A DNA stretch of 64,000 nt from Poecilobothrus nobilitatus (taxonomy: Eukaryota; Arthropoda; Insecta; Diptera; Dolichopodidae). Location: the NCBI GenBank assembly GCA_947095535.1, contig OX352774.1, positions 7,626,001-7,690,000 on the forward strand. Direction: 5' to 3'. This document shows positions 33,838-46,714 of the stretch, one piece after another. The notes beneath the pieces were generated by a model. That model was not told where the DNA came from, made no database searches, and was given only the letters and a program-made list of their open reading frames with translations. The translations under genes were made by a program, and so were the position numbers. Within the stretch, counting starts at the first letter, position 1. Every line of letters starts with the position of its first letter.

Positions 33838-34762
33838 TTTTTAGCACATTTCCAAAAAATTTTTGAAAAAATGTGCCTATTAGTTTAGATAGGGGCTTGC
33901 AATTTTGAGGCAAGAAACAACATTTAGAATTAGTATAAGTTTCCTCAGAAAATTTTTTTGTACCAGCCCCTGTTTATGAGCTATTAGGCTCAAAAATTGA
34001 AAATTTACTATTTTTAAACACCTGTAACTTAGGCACCTCTACACATTTTTCTTCGGCAAGACAAACAATTAAAGCTCCAGTTATATATTTTTATGTGTGT
34101 TAATGGTTTCTTCGAATTATATAGGATTCCAAAGTTACAGCACGCCAAAATTGCAAAAAAGCCCTATTTTCAGATGTATATACCTCAGACTCTCCGTAGT
34201 AGTTTTACAATCAAAAAACACTAAAAGACCGCAAATCTTTCTTATCTCTATAAAATAATATCAAAATTATGCAATATTTTGTAATTTACTATTGAAATTT
34301 ACCGTTATGTGAAAACCAAATTTTGCATGATATTTCGTTTTTCATAACTTCGGCACGATTTGAGATAGGAGCTCGAAATTTTGAGACAAAAAAGAATTTT
34401 TAGAATTAGTATAATTCTTAATAATTCTTTTCTTAGAAATTTTTTTTTGTAGCAACACCTGTTTAAGAGCTATTAGGGCTCAAAAATTGAAAATTTTCTA
34501 TTTTTAGGCACCTGTACACATTTTTCTTCAGAAATACATAAAAATTAAAGCTCCAGTAATAAATTTTTACGTGTAATAACGTGTTTTCTTAGTTATATAG
34601 ATTTTCGGACTTACAGCCCCTCAAAATTCCGAAAAAGTCCTATTTCCACGTTTTTTCTTATTTCATGAAATTTTCAAATTTTTGTGCAAGTTATAATTCC
34701 AAACAATTTTTTTTGCCTTTGTACGCTTTAAAAAACCGTTGGTTTACGTTCTACCTTGTGTT
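33838..34762 (+). repeat. Family A dispersed repeat, rearranged copy
   Basis: The terminal TTTTTAGCACATTTCC..AATGTGC stem is followed directly by sequence from the 3' part of the element (GGCTTGCAATTTTGAGGCAA, CACCTGTAACTTAGGCACC). It then passes back into 5'-half sequence (TTACCGTTATGTGAAAACC, about 34300) and on through a second 3' part to the closing ACCGTTGGTTTACGTTC. The CCGTCCG tract is missing. Both joins are explained if the two halves of family A are homologous and exchanged unequally. Confidence 0.85.
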
Positions 34763-37700
34763 TTTAATTTTTTTAACAAATGAATATTTTATGAATTCCA
34801 ATATTGTTAAGTGAGAAATCTTCTAATTGATTTTTGAAATTTTAAGTTTTTTGATAAATGAACTTAGGCAAAATAAATATCCGAGTTATCTGAGTTTTGC
34901 CAAATATTACGCTCCCTTATATATAATATGATTATAGGCCGATGTTTAAAAACAACTTTAGGCAAAATATTTTTAAGAACAATTATAAACACAGACACTT
35001 TTATCGTATCCAATAACCAAAAAAAAAAAAAGAGAAAAATAGACAAAATAAAAATATGATAATAAATTTCATATATTTTTTGTACAATATGTTCAAAAAA
35101 TACTCATCAAAAGCCTTAAATTGAACAAAAACAATATCATACCATTCAATCATTTTACTTATAACCCTACCAATACTCCTACCAAAAAATTTTTATATTA
35201 GAATCTGAAAATTTTTCATTCTGATTTATAAAATTAAATTGAAAAATCAAATTACAGTTTACCAACCCAATCTATTATTTAAATAAATTACATAAAAATA
35301 AAGTGATTTTTGACTAATATCTTTAGTACGTATGCTACGGATGGAATTTACTTGTATACGTATATATTGAGTATCAAATATAGTAATAATATAAAATATG
35401 TTTTTTTTTTATGTATCTATTAGATATATGCAAATACAATTCAATTTAATGATAAATTATAAATATATATAATATATATTTTATTATGTAAAAATTGTAC
35501 AGAATGTACCAAAATTATCTAGATATATTATTACCAAAAAAAATATTTCACACAAATATCAATTCTTTTAAATGGTTTGCTTTTAATGTGATTACAGAGT
35601 ATTTATCAAAAAAAAATAAAAATAAAAAACAGAAACAGAAATAAACCAAAACAAAAAATGTTTTTCTTCTAGTATAGACTTTTGGCAAAAAAAAAAAAAA
35701 CAAATAAAGATGATCATTTAGATACTATTTCTATATTATATAAACCTTTTCCTCAATACTAAAATACTCATATAATAGATATTCAAAATAAATTCATTTG
35801 AAATAAAAGACAAATTTTTTGTTTTTTTTTTTTTTTTTTGGTCTTCATTTTAAAGTACTCGTAATAAATCTCTGGTTTTCTGAAGAAAAGATGGAAAATA
35901 ATGGAAAATGAATGAAATAAATCTTGGATGGAACAAAAGACACCAAACCATTTTTTTTTTTTTTTTTTTTTTTGGCTTTTTTTCATTTTTGTCTATTGTG
36001 AATTTATCAAGTATAGTGATATATACTAAAAAAAAAAAATATATATATATTCTAGGAAAATTAAATCTTTTCTATATATTTTAATGTATTGTTTTGTTTT
36101 TTTTTTTTGTTGTTTTTTTTTTCCTGAACCTGGTCTTAGGTTTGGTTTGTTTTTATTATATCTTCATCTCAATCCTTTTTTTTTTTTGGTTTTTTATTTT
36201 TTTTTTTTGTTTTTTTTTTTTTTGTAATGAAAGAATATTGTTGAGGTTTTTATTGCTAATGTGATTTTATTATTTTGTGCAGATTTTCTTTATGTCAATG
36301 AATTTTAAGTGCTAACTGATAAATTAGGATATAAAGTTGAAAATAAAATAAAACAAATAAGAAAACAATAGAGAAATAAATAATAGAATTGATAGAATTG
36401 TAAAACAAAAATAAAAACAAAAAAAAAAGAACAATACAATACAATACAATGCAAACAAAAATAAAATCAAAAGAGAAACAAAAAAAATAAATAAAAAAAA
36501 TTAAGAAAGAATTTTTAAAAAAAATTTGAATAAAGAGTTATTTTGGATTATTGGATACCATTAAAAAATAATTAAAAATACATTTAGATGATTGAAAATT
36601 ATTTAAAAAAAAAAAAAAACAAAAACAATAGAAAAAAAAAAATAATGGACAAATAAATTAATCGTAACAAATTCAATTGTTAATTAAATGGTTCATTAAA
36701 AATAAATTATTACTGATATAATATTTATTTTTTTGTTTAATTTTATTTTTTTTTTTTTTTTTTTTTATTTTATTTAAAGAAAATTTATAACTGTTTTGTT
36801 TATCTATTTATATATTATCTTAAATATAAGCATATTTAAAGATTGTATTTCAGAAATACGAACAAAAAAAAAAAAAAAAAAATTGGAAAATAAGAAAAAT
36901 ATACAGGATATTTTTACATATCTATACAGTAATTGGTCGTCTTGCAAGTTTTATTTTTTAATATTTTAAATCAATGTGATATATTTGAAAAAAAAATTTA
37001 TAGATTTTTTTATAGATAAATTAGAAAACAAGGAAATAACTTTTTAAATAATTTTGATTTGAAATTCCCAAAGGGATTTTGATTTAATTTTGAAAAGGAA
37101 TCCCCAAAAGATGATAGTGCAACTATTCAAATATTTCTTAATTACTTTCGAACATGAAATTGATTTTAAATACTTTGTATATTTTTCATTTCAGTTATTC
37201 ATTATTAAATGTACATTCATATTTTCATCGTCATATTGTTAACGAATTGTAGATAATTGTTAACAAATTGTAGATAATATATCTGAAGTTTATAATAATA
37301 AATAATACTTAAAGTGATAATGGAATAAAATTATTTGTTATCAGTTAAGATCGCCCCAATACCTTCACAAAAAATACAATGTAAGTGAATATAGTTGGAA
37401 GCTTGTGTCCTAACTGAAAAGATTTTTTTTTATTTATCTTAAGTGCTTTTTGCAGCATAGGGTTTCCCGACTAGAGAATTCCATCGAACTTCAGCTTACA
37501 TTTATTTTTCTAGCATTTTGCCAAGATGTGTTTATTTTCTTCAGCTCCAGAAGATGTTCTATCAATCGCGTCATTTTACGACTTATCTCGCTATGTTCTA
37601 GCTATTTTATAAGTATGTACTCTTCATTTTCATTGTATTTTTCCACATAGCATTATTGTTATTCCTCTCTATCAGAATAGTCACTCTGAATATCAATTTT

Positions 37701-37799
37701 AGGGTCTTACTAACAAATACCTACAATTTGCCATCAGTTTTTTTAGAGAACTTTTTCGCCAAGTATTTTGTATTTCTGATAATAACTATTAAAAACAAG
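34763..37799. other. Homopolymer-dense A/T-rich DNA
   Basis: Long A and T runs (for example T runs at 35950-35972, 36175-36225 and 36745-36767) and a short AATAC repeat (36431-36450) dominate. Open frames here (34864-35046 minus, 35783-35986 minus, 37450-37650 plus) are low complexity or unrecognised. Confidence 0.5.
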
Positions 37800-38113
37800 G
37801 TTTTTAAATAACCGTAAATTTAAATATTAAGTCGCAAAAATTGCATTATTTTGATAATGATTTATAAACTAAATATATGAAATTTGTCGTTTTGAGATTG
37901 AAAAAATTTTAATCAGAAGCCCCTATAGATAGATTTGAAATAAACGCTTTGTCAAACTTTAAACTATAACGGCTGGCTAAATAAAAACAAAATGTCCTAT
38001 AACATTTTTTGTTTTTAAAGACCTATCCATTGTTAAAATTTCATTGTTCTATTTTCAACTGTGTAGAAGTTTTGTAAACAGATGGCCGACATTTTTTTTA
38101 AATGTGTTAAAAG
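37800..38113 (-). repeat. Family A 5'-half fragment, diverged
   Basis: On the minus strand it shows AAAATGTCGGCCATCTG, TTTACAAAACTTCTACACAG, TTTCATTGTTCT-equivalent and TTGAGATTG..ACGACAAATTTC blocks, then the TTACGGTTATT block near 37815. The 3' half is missing. Confidence 0.65.
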
Positions 38114-39009
38114 AAGGTAATAATCTAAAAAAGATAAAAAAGAAATTAATTTTGCTATAACGATTGCTAATTTGTAAGGACTTAAGAAATACTACACAGA
38201 AAAGGATTAAGAAGCTAAAATACCGTTTTACTAAAAGTTTAATTTACAATGGTATAATACAACCAGAAAATAAAAACAATCTTTTTTGAAAAAAAACTTT
38301 CATTTTTTGGTACTTATAATTCTTGACTATACTCATAAATTACAATATTTTATATTATTACTGTACTTTATCTTGGATTCCTTTTTAACCATTTTTGTCG
38401 TTGGATAATTTATTTTGTCAACTGTCAAAGGGAACAATTATAAAATCTTCAAAATAAGTACTCTTATAACATAATATAATTAAATCTTATTATAAAATAA
38501 AATTAAAATAAAATACAGTTATTATTCCTTTACATATATAGGACATAAAAAATTATAACATTATAATTTACATACATATATACATATTATGTACGTATAT
38601 ATTCGCATTTATATGTGTATTATATTATTATGCAATCAAATTAACTCGTATGTTATTTGTCGTTGAAAAAAGAAATCATCATTCGAATAAATAAAAAATA
38701 CCTAAAATTTTTTTTATACTATTATAACTGTTTATATTTAATATAAAAATTTTGATTTAATTCAAAAACAGAGTTAAGAAAACCCCATCCAAAGGTAAGA
38801 GCTAAATAAAAAAAATGAAACATAACGGATGTATATGTCTATGTACAATGTTGTACAAAACAGAGTAAATAAATTTTTAAAATGCCTAAGTGTAAAAGAT
38901 TTACATCTAATCGTAATTTAGTGTTTAGAACTTCGGATCAATAACTATAGTGTATAGATTAATAGGCCGACTTTTGAATCGTTGTTAAGTTATTGATGGC
39001 GCACAAATG
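38114..39009. other. A/T-rich DNA without a recognisable gene
   Basis: I see nothing beyond A/T-rich sequence with TATGTA/TACATA motifs near 38570-38630. Confidence 0.5.
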
Positions 39010-39360
39010 TTTTTTCTTCTTAAGAAAAGTGGAAATCTTCTAAGATTATCCAAAATACCCACTTGGCTACGTTCCTCTTAGATACAACCCCTGGCATGCA
39101 CCCCTTCATTTAATATCATATAATATAATATAATGAAACCGCTAACTTTTAACGCTAGTGAGTAAGGATGGAGCAGGATTGGACAGGGATCCGGTAACAT
39201 TGAATTGGGGAGTGAAACTGTAAGGGAACAATAAATCCGATTATTATTATTACTAGAATAATCAACAGTTACAACATGAAGTATTATATAACACCTTCTT
39301 GCTTGAGGAAATAATTGAAAGCAATTCCACTGGCGCCTTAACCACTACACCATGAGTCAG
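39010..39360 (-). mobile_element. SINE family 2, copy with partial tRNA-like head
   Basis: On the minus strand the head reads CTGACTCATGGTGTAGTGGT (A-box-like). The B-box segment is missing or degraded. Then follow AAGAAGGTGTTATATAATAC, a short TAA tract, CGGATTTATTGTTCCCTTAC, CACTCCCCAATTCAATGTTA and the 3' end TTAGAAGATTTCCACTTTTC with an A-rich tail. The order of blocks matches 5904-6460. Confidence 0.8.
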
Positions 39361-42300
39361 TTAACTTTTATGTTTCATAATCTTGTACAATTGCTACAAA
39401 AAAGGTTTAAAAAAAACTTAACAGAAAGGAGCTTGTCTCACTCATTAGAGAAAAGCATAAATATTAAATACTGTCAACAATCCTATAAAAATTGCAATTT
39501 ACATATTAGAGGTGGTTACCGATATTAACCAGTACGAAAATATGTATTTATGTATAAATATGGACAACACTGTTTAAGTAAATAAAATATATGATAGCGC
39601 TATAAAAAATGAATTTGATCAAGAGATCAACCTAAAATTAAGTAAAAAAAAAACTGTACTTTTTCTTTTTATTTTGAAAATACGTAGAGAATTATTAATT
39701 TAATTCTTCGTTTAGAAATATTTAATTTTTTGAACATTAATGTTTTATTCAAAGATAAATTTTTAAAAAAATTCAAAAACTCTAGAAGTAGTCACTCACC
39801 TTACCACAACTTATTATACAACCTCTACTAGCTTACAACAAATTAAATACAAATAATAAAACTATGCCTTTAAACAAAGCTCTAAAATTATATAATGTGT
39901 GTTCTTAGAATATAATTTTGATATATACTTTGCTATAGGTTCTAAAATAAAAACATCATCTCGGAAGAGGTTAATTTTTAATAACAAAAAAAAACAATAA
40001 CAAGTAATAAATTATCCTTATAAAATTAATATAACATTTACCTTAAAGACTTATAATTGACAAAGATAACTTACTAAATTGTAACTTCAGATTTTCTTTT
40101 TTCCCTTTTACTGTTATTATTATTATTGTGTGTCCTTTTCTTTTATCATCATCATCATCAACATTATTATCATTATCATCAAAAAGCTTATATCATATCA
40201 GTTACATTCACTGTTCCAACAGCCAAATTCGCTTTTTATCATATATGTATATACGAAATGAGTTTTTTAAGGATTTCATAAAATCCATTTAAAGGCAATA
40301 ATAATAAAAAGTATTTTACTGCTTGAATTTATATGGTAAAATCTCCAGTATTGTTGGGTAAATAAGATGATGGTGTAATCATACATATGCATATATTTTT
40401 TAAACAGGTATATATTATATACAGTGACGGTAAAATAAAAGTAAACAAAAAATAAAAGTAATAAAATTTTTATTACTAGAAGGATCCACATTTCCTAGAA
40501 GGATCCACATCCCAACAATTCTTACAATGAATGAGTTTCCATAGCCAGTTATGAGTCATGTAGGAATTTCCACTGTGTAAAAATTAGGATTGCCTATCAA
40601 TAGATCAAGTGTCATCACCTAAAAAATATATATAAAAGAATGTAATATTACAGTTTTTTTAATACTAATTGAACAATAAATAAATGATCAACATTCTAAA
40701 ATGTTTCTAAAGTAAATTTAACAACCACCATTACAAGCTATATATATTATACAGCAATAATACCAAGGCTACCAGAAACCATCATTCTTAATGTGATAAT
40801 TAATTACATTTAAGTCTTGAAATAAAAACAAAAATATCAAAAACACATTAAACAACGACTAAACAAAATCCCAAATATATCATATTATCTGACCATAATT
40901 GTAAATAAAGTAAAATACACATAGATAAGACAACATCACAAAGAGCATTAGTAGAATCAGCAGTAAAAAACCAACCCTCCTCATATTGAATTGTTAAAAA
41001 GAAGTAAAAATACATAAAAATAAATTTTGTTCGTTTTATTTTTTTCTTTTTGCTGACATAAGCGAAAGTGAGTTGCAGATTTACTATAGATCTCTGATTT
41101 GATAGGCCTTTTCTTACCTTACTTTTGTTTGTTTCGTAACAAGGAAATTTATTTTAAAAATTTTAAAAAAAAGAAAAAAGAAGGGACAAAAAAAATTTCT
41201 CATTTTTTTTTTTTTATAAAAAAAAAAACAAAAAAATTGAATTTAATGTGCTCAGAATCAAAACCTAAGGTAAATGTTGGGATTATATTGAACCTAAATT
41301 TAGTTATGTGTACTTATAAGGTGACATCGACTTTTCATTATTGCTCTTATATTTTGAACTGAGAAAAGAAAAGATAAAAAAAATTTATTTATACTTAAGT
41401 CGCTTAGTTTAACTTAATTTCATTTGAAATATAAAAGATTTATTGTAGCTAAAATTGAAGATATATATTTATGCCTGTTGAGAGTAGTGTAAGATTTTTT
41501 TTTTAAATTTGTTTTGTTTATTATGTTTTTTAAAGTACCTATTTCAATCGCTTTAACACTAAATTTTTATATTAAATCAGTTTCATATTATTAAAAGTTT
41601 TTTATTTTATTCTTTTTACCTTTAATGATGATTAGAGACTAGGGTTTCTTTATTTTACAATCGAAGAATATATCTATAATGTATTTAACAAAATATATGT
41701 ATCAAATTTCAAAATATTATTGGAGTTGTCTAGGTAGTTAGTTCTTCACTACACTTATACACTTCTGATAAGTTTTCCAATAATGTTGAATAGACTAAGC
41801 GTTTTGATTAGGCTTTTACTAACCTTTACAACAAATAACATAGCTCATAATGAAGTGAAATCATATTATTATGGAATGCATTTATCCTAAAATATTTGAG
41901 GTAAAACCATATTATAACGGTGCAAAATTAAATAATTTTCGGCGGAAGTTAAAATGATAAAACTTACAGAGGAAAGTAGGTTAAATGAGTTCAACACAAA
42001 CATATTGTTGATGTTTAGGATTCTTGACAACTTTCGAAAAATTATCAATCCCCTAAAAACAAAATAAACGAAAAGACTACAAATACTTTTTTCTTTTTCA
42101 AATATTCTTTTAATATTTGATTTTGATAAATGTGGGAAAATCCATTCATGAAATTTAATAATTATAATTTTAAGAAACCCTTTTAGATAAATATGTAGTG
42201 GGAATAATAAATAAAGAATAACTTTAAATTTTTAGATAATTTTGAAAAATTGAAATTTTAAGGATGCTCTAGAAATAGTTAGATATAGTTAAAAATGATT

Positions 42301-42953
42301 GAAACACTCTTTAAACGGTATACCCCTGTTGGTCAAAAACTTTTTACAGAGGAGATAAATCTCTCTACTAATCAGATGAATATGTCTGTTTAATATTTCT
42401 AATAAATGAAATCTTGAAGGAATATCTCAGAAGTAAAGTTTCCAATCCGTCTTCTTCGGGCATTTTTTTTTTTAGTTTTTCTAGAATGATTACCTAATTA
42501 ATTTAATTTTCAAGACCTTGTTCAAATTAATTAGAAACTTAATATTTAAAAACTGTTTTTTTAACAAAAAATATAATAAAGAACTAAGAGAAATGCAGAA
42601 CAAAGTGAATCCTTAATGTTCGGAATTGATATTCTTATTTCTTTATATGCCGAAATGCCAAATATCATTTAAAACTGAAAAGGGTTCACTTTTAATTCTG
42701 AGGCATATTTTATTTAGCGATTTTTCAAAAAACCGAAATTTTAAAAATGTTTCACTTGAAAATTCATCAGATATCCTTCACTACATAGTTATTAGCAGGT
42801 AACTATCAACTTTAATATAAGAAGAGATAACAAATGCCTCTCATATTAGATTAAACAATTTTTTAATGCTCTGTTAAAACCTATATATGAAGCCTCATAA
42901 ATCTTTTATTACCATAATAATAATAATTAAATAAAACATTTAATTGGGGAAAG
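39361..42953. other. A/T-rich DNA without a recognisable gene
   Basis: There is no gene. Frames at 40276-40491 (minus) and 41099-41362 (plus) are low complexity. A TCA microsatellite lies at 40145-40180. A 19-bp tandem duplication CTAGAAGGATCCACAT lies near 40478-40512. Confidence 0.5.
40145..40180. repeat. TCA/TTA trinucleotide microsatellite
   Basis: The run is ATCATCATCATCATCA followed by imperfect ATTATT and ATCATT units. Confidence 0.85.
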
Positions 42954-42994
42954 CAATACAATTGATACTAATTTATTTAGTATCAATTGTATTG
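42954..42994. repeat. Perfect 18-bp-arm hairpin with 5-nt loop
   Basis: CAATACAATTGATACTAA (42954-42971) and TTAGTATCAATTGTATTG (42977-42994) are exact inverted copies around TTTAT. The stem is perfect and too short for a typical animal microRNA precursor. It may be an insertion scar, a cruciform-forming site or a fold-back remnant. Confidence 0.9.
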
Positions 42995-45130
42995 TATGCA
43001 ATAGACAACATAACATAAACCTATGCAACTGAGATTAAAACATATTATATTGGTAAGATACAGTTTCTATAAGGGTGAATCAGTACAATGTATATATTGT
43101 ACGTAAGTAGATTATTAATTCATCCAAAGATATACTAAACTACATTTATATTATATAAAAACGAACCTTCCATTACTGAGGTTAAAAACAGCAGCAAAGC
43201 AGATTTGAATATATACTAGGGTGAATATTTACTAAATTGTATATTTCTTTTCCTCGTTTGAATCCTATAAGAAGCGTAGGCAACACACTAAGTCGTTTAT
43301 TTTTCATATTTAACTAAGCTTCAATTTCTGCAGTTAGTAATTTCTAAGCCATTGATTACTCGACTGTGAACTTAATTAATTTGAATGTTTATTCACTTTT
43401 AATAATATATTAAAACAAAATTAATTACAAGGTAAATAATAAAAAAAAAAAAAAAAAAAAAAGAAAGAAACAGAAATAATTTTAATACTTTTTACATAAA
43501 AAAAAAGGAAAATTTATAAGATAAAATTCAATTCTTTTTTTTTATTTTGGCAATGATCCATTTTTTTCTTTTCTTTTTAATTTGTTTTTTTTTCTTTTCA
43601 TTTTCCAAGTTAAAAAAATTTTATTATTATTGTTGTAAAAATAAAAAAAATTAATAAATTTTTATTACAAATATCTTTTTTTTACTCTTTTGTATTTCTT
43701 TTAAACTTGTAAATTCTTATTTTATCTTTATTTTAATAGGTTATAAAGTTTAAAGATATCCTTACTGAATTTGACTTTTAAAAAATTCAAACATTATACT
43801 ATTCCTATTTGGTTTATAATGTTCTTCAATATAAAATGCAAAATGTGAAATATTGTGCTGATTTTTCAGTGACGACACGTCTGTCTTTTAGTCTAATATG
43901 GTCAATTTCGGTTATAGTTGTTCCGCTGCTCAAATCCGCACGAGCCAGATCATTTTTCTAAGGAAGGAGAGCATCTTACAAAGATATAAAAAAATCCACT
44001 CTTTGTCAGTGGAATATATCAGATTTTTAGTGACGTACCACATCTTCAGTTATGACCAAGATAATGGGATGAAAACCTTAACTATATTATATAACCAATC
44101 CTGTTTAAAACCTTAACTGTAATAATATATTAGCTATAGTGATAGAAAATTAGAGCCTAAGAGTGCTATCACACAAAAAACATTGTCTAAATTTAAATTT
44201 CTTATCATAACAATATAAAAATGCATATGAATTTCTCGGCAGTTCAATGTCAAAAATTACAAGATATCTATACTTACAGTTTTAATTCAAAAGGAAATTC
44301 TTTAGATACAAAAAATTGTTCTATAAATTTTAAATAAAAAATTTCCATTTTCCTTAAAACAAAACTAAGAATGTAAATTTTTGGTGCTTTCTCAAGAAAA
44401 AAAAAATGTGATTAACAATTCCGATAATTAATTATTCCGAAATAAAACTTTATGGAGATCAATCGTCAATTTAAAAATTTTTAGCAATTTAAAATCAGTC
44501 AATTTTTTTATACCAGTTAAGCATATCTTATAGTTAAACTCTCTTCTTTTAGTTTAATTGATTCAACACTTTTTTTGTTTTTTATTTAAATTTTCTTTAA
44601 GTATATCAATTAATTTTTATTAACTTCATTAATATTTTTTATTCTCTTAAAAAAATAATTGTTAAACAAAAAGAAAACCAGCCAAATTTTCATTGTTTAA
44701 TCGATTTTCGGTTATAAAATTTAACAATAAAATTACAAAAACATTTCCTTCAGTCCCTATTGCAGCTCTTGTAATTTTAAATCATAAATTTTATTTAGTA
44801 TCTACTTAAAATTGGTTTATTATTTATAAAAATAACTAAAAAAAAAAATTATTGGGATAACAATTTTATAAAAAATTCCAGATTTTGAAATTGGCCAAAA
44901 TTCATCTTTCGTTTTTTGAATTAAGTTCCAGGAAAATGATTTAAGCATAAACAATTTGAGTATTCCTTCCTTGATGTTTTGTCCTGGATGTTTTGAATAA
45001 AAATTAAAAGTAAAACTTTAAAACAAATATAAAACTGATCTTAGATCCTTTACTAAATGAGTTTAAAAAAAATGGAAGATAAGGTAGCGCAAGTGTTTTT
45101 TACTCTACTGATTCTGTTACATTAATGAAA
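42995..45130. other. A/T-rich DNA without a recognisable gene
   Basis: The 72-codon frame at 43898-44116 (plus) has a fairly balanced composition (MVNFGYSCSAAQIRTSQIIF) but no recognisable domain, so I leave it uncalled. A run of A lies at 43441-43461. Confidence 0.45.
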
Positions 45131-45180
45131 AAACGAGGAAGAATACAGTTGCCTTTGTCAACTCTTAGATACCCGTACGA
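45131..45180 (-). repeat. Family B terminal fragment
   Basis: ACGAGGAAGAATACAGTTG and TCAACTCTTAGATACCCGTA match, in the same order, the reverse complement of the right end of the family B copy at 2900-2955 (ACGAGTAAGAGTGCAGTAG, TCAACTCTGAGATACTCGTA). Confidence 0.6.
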
Positions 45181-45774
45181 ACCGTTAGTATGTTAACAGC
45201 CTGTCACTCTGCTCACAATATTATTTTTTTAATATTTTAGTATTTTAAAATAATTTGGGTGAATTTTATAATTTCTAGAACTATGGGTTGTACATATATT
45301 CAAACTATATGGTGATATGTACATTCTTCGAAAGCAGATTCTAACCTTTCACATAACGATTATCAATCCAAAACTTTTTCAAATATTCTATAGTACCATT
45401 TAATACTAAGAGGTAAATGTATATTAAATTTACTAAGTATAAAACAGTAAATATAATTTTAAATATTATATTATATTATATTTAAATATTCCATTGACAG
45501 AATAATTTCTTATAAGTACAATAAAATACATATATGTATGTAAATACGGCGCTATATAATATACATCTATACTCTTATCACTCATTCACTAGTGACGTAT
45601 GCGATATGTAAATAAACATGATATTATATAAGTATGTATATATATTAATATCATATAAATAATAAAAATTCTTCAAGCAACCGTTATGTTGTATATTTAT
45701 TTACATTTTTATGTACTACGCATTATATCCTCAACAATTTCAAATTATCGAGTAAAACAAAATGCAAAAAATTT

Positions 45775-46410
45775 GTTGAAGAATTTTGTTAGAAAATTTG
45801 AAAAAATCAAGTAACACTTTCGTCAATTATAAAGTAACCCTATATTATTAAAAAAAGTTGTTAACAGAAATAAGAATATAATGGTGAAGCTTTAATTTTT
45901 ATGTATTACTTTAAAAAAATTCTAACAGGTGTTCAAGTTACAGGTGTTTAAAAATAGAAAATTTTCAGTTTTTGACCCCTTACAGCTCCTAAACGGGGGG
46001 TCATACAAAAAAAATTTCTGAAATGACTCATACTTATTTTCAAAGATCTAACTTCTGTCAAAATTTCAAGTTTCCAACTTAAACCGTTTAGAAGATAGAA
46101 GGGTTAAAGGATTTTGCAAAATTTTAGTTTCGCATAACGGTAAATTAAGACACCGTATGCCACAAATATATATATATTGTATATATAGTTTTAAAGCTAA
46201 TAAAAGTAGTAATCGTTTGGCGTTTTCAAAATGAAGATATACCTTACACAACTTGTGCTATAACAATTTAAATATAGAGCTTTTTTGAACCTTTGGGGAG
46301 CTGTAGCTCCGTAACGGGTGGGGCTACAAAAAAAAGTTATTAAAAATAAAATTAATATTTTTGTGAGATCTATCAGCGCCTAAAATTTCATTGCTCTATT
46401 GCAAAAAAAA
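45775..46410 (-). repeat. Family A dispersed repeat, 3'- and 5'-truncated
   Basis: On the minus strand it carries AGCTACAGCTCCCC, AAAAGCTCTATATTTAAAT, TTACCGTTATGCGAAAC, CTTCTAAACGGTTTAAGTTG and AACACCTGTAACTTGAACACC. It ends before the closing ACCGTTGGTTTAC phrase. It abuts family B sequence directly at about 46410-46425, so the two families are joined or one inserted next to the other. Confidence 0.8.
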
Positions 46411-46424
46411 TGTGGGGATCTAAA

Positions 46425-46714
46425 AGTTAGGTGTTCGAGAGCTACCCTAAGGCTTGGTCCAAACTCAACCAAAAAAAATAGGGAACCTACAAATTACTCC
46501 CAAAAAATTTTGTGTAAATTTCAAGATTCTAGCTTTCTTAGTTTTTGAGTTAGCGTGCTGACGGACGGACGGACGGACGGACATGGCTCAAAAGTCTTAG
46601 AATTTTTTTCTGATCCGATCCATACCTTTGAAGGTATATCTAGCTCGCTTATTTCGAGGTGTTACAAACGGAGGAGTAATTTTATTATACCCGATCCTAT
46701 CGTACGGGTATAAA
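46425..46714 (-). repeat. Family B terminal part with hairpin end
   Basis: On the minus strand it begins with TATACCCGTACGATAGGATC, continuing to CGGGTATA, a terminal hairpin (TATACCCG/CGGGTATA). Then follow ACACCTCGAAATAAGCGAGC, TAGATATACCTTCAAAGG, and GCCATGTCCGTCCGTCCGTC. The GAGCTAGATATA..CCATGT..CGTCCGTCC order resembles 2190-2290. This is the youngest-looking end of the family in the window. Confidence 0.75.

Noticed and set aside
43898..44116. 72-codon frame as a small secreted or nuclear protein
   Set aside because: There is no signal peptide or motif, no flanking support and no second evidence.
45560..45660. Core promoter with TATA box
   Set aside because: TATA-like strings are everywhere at this base composition and no downstream gene is present.
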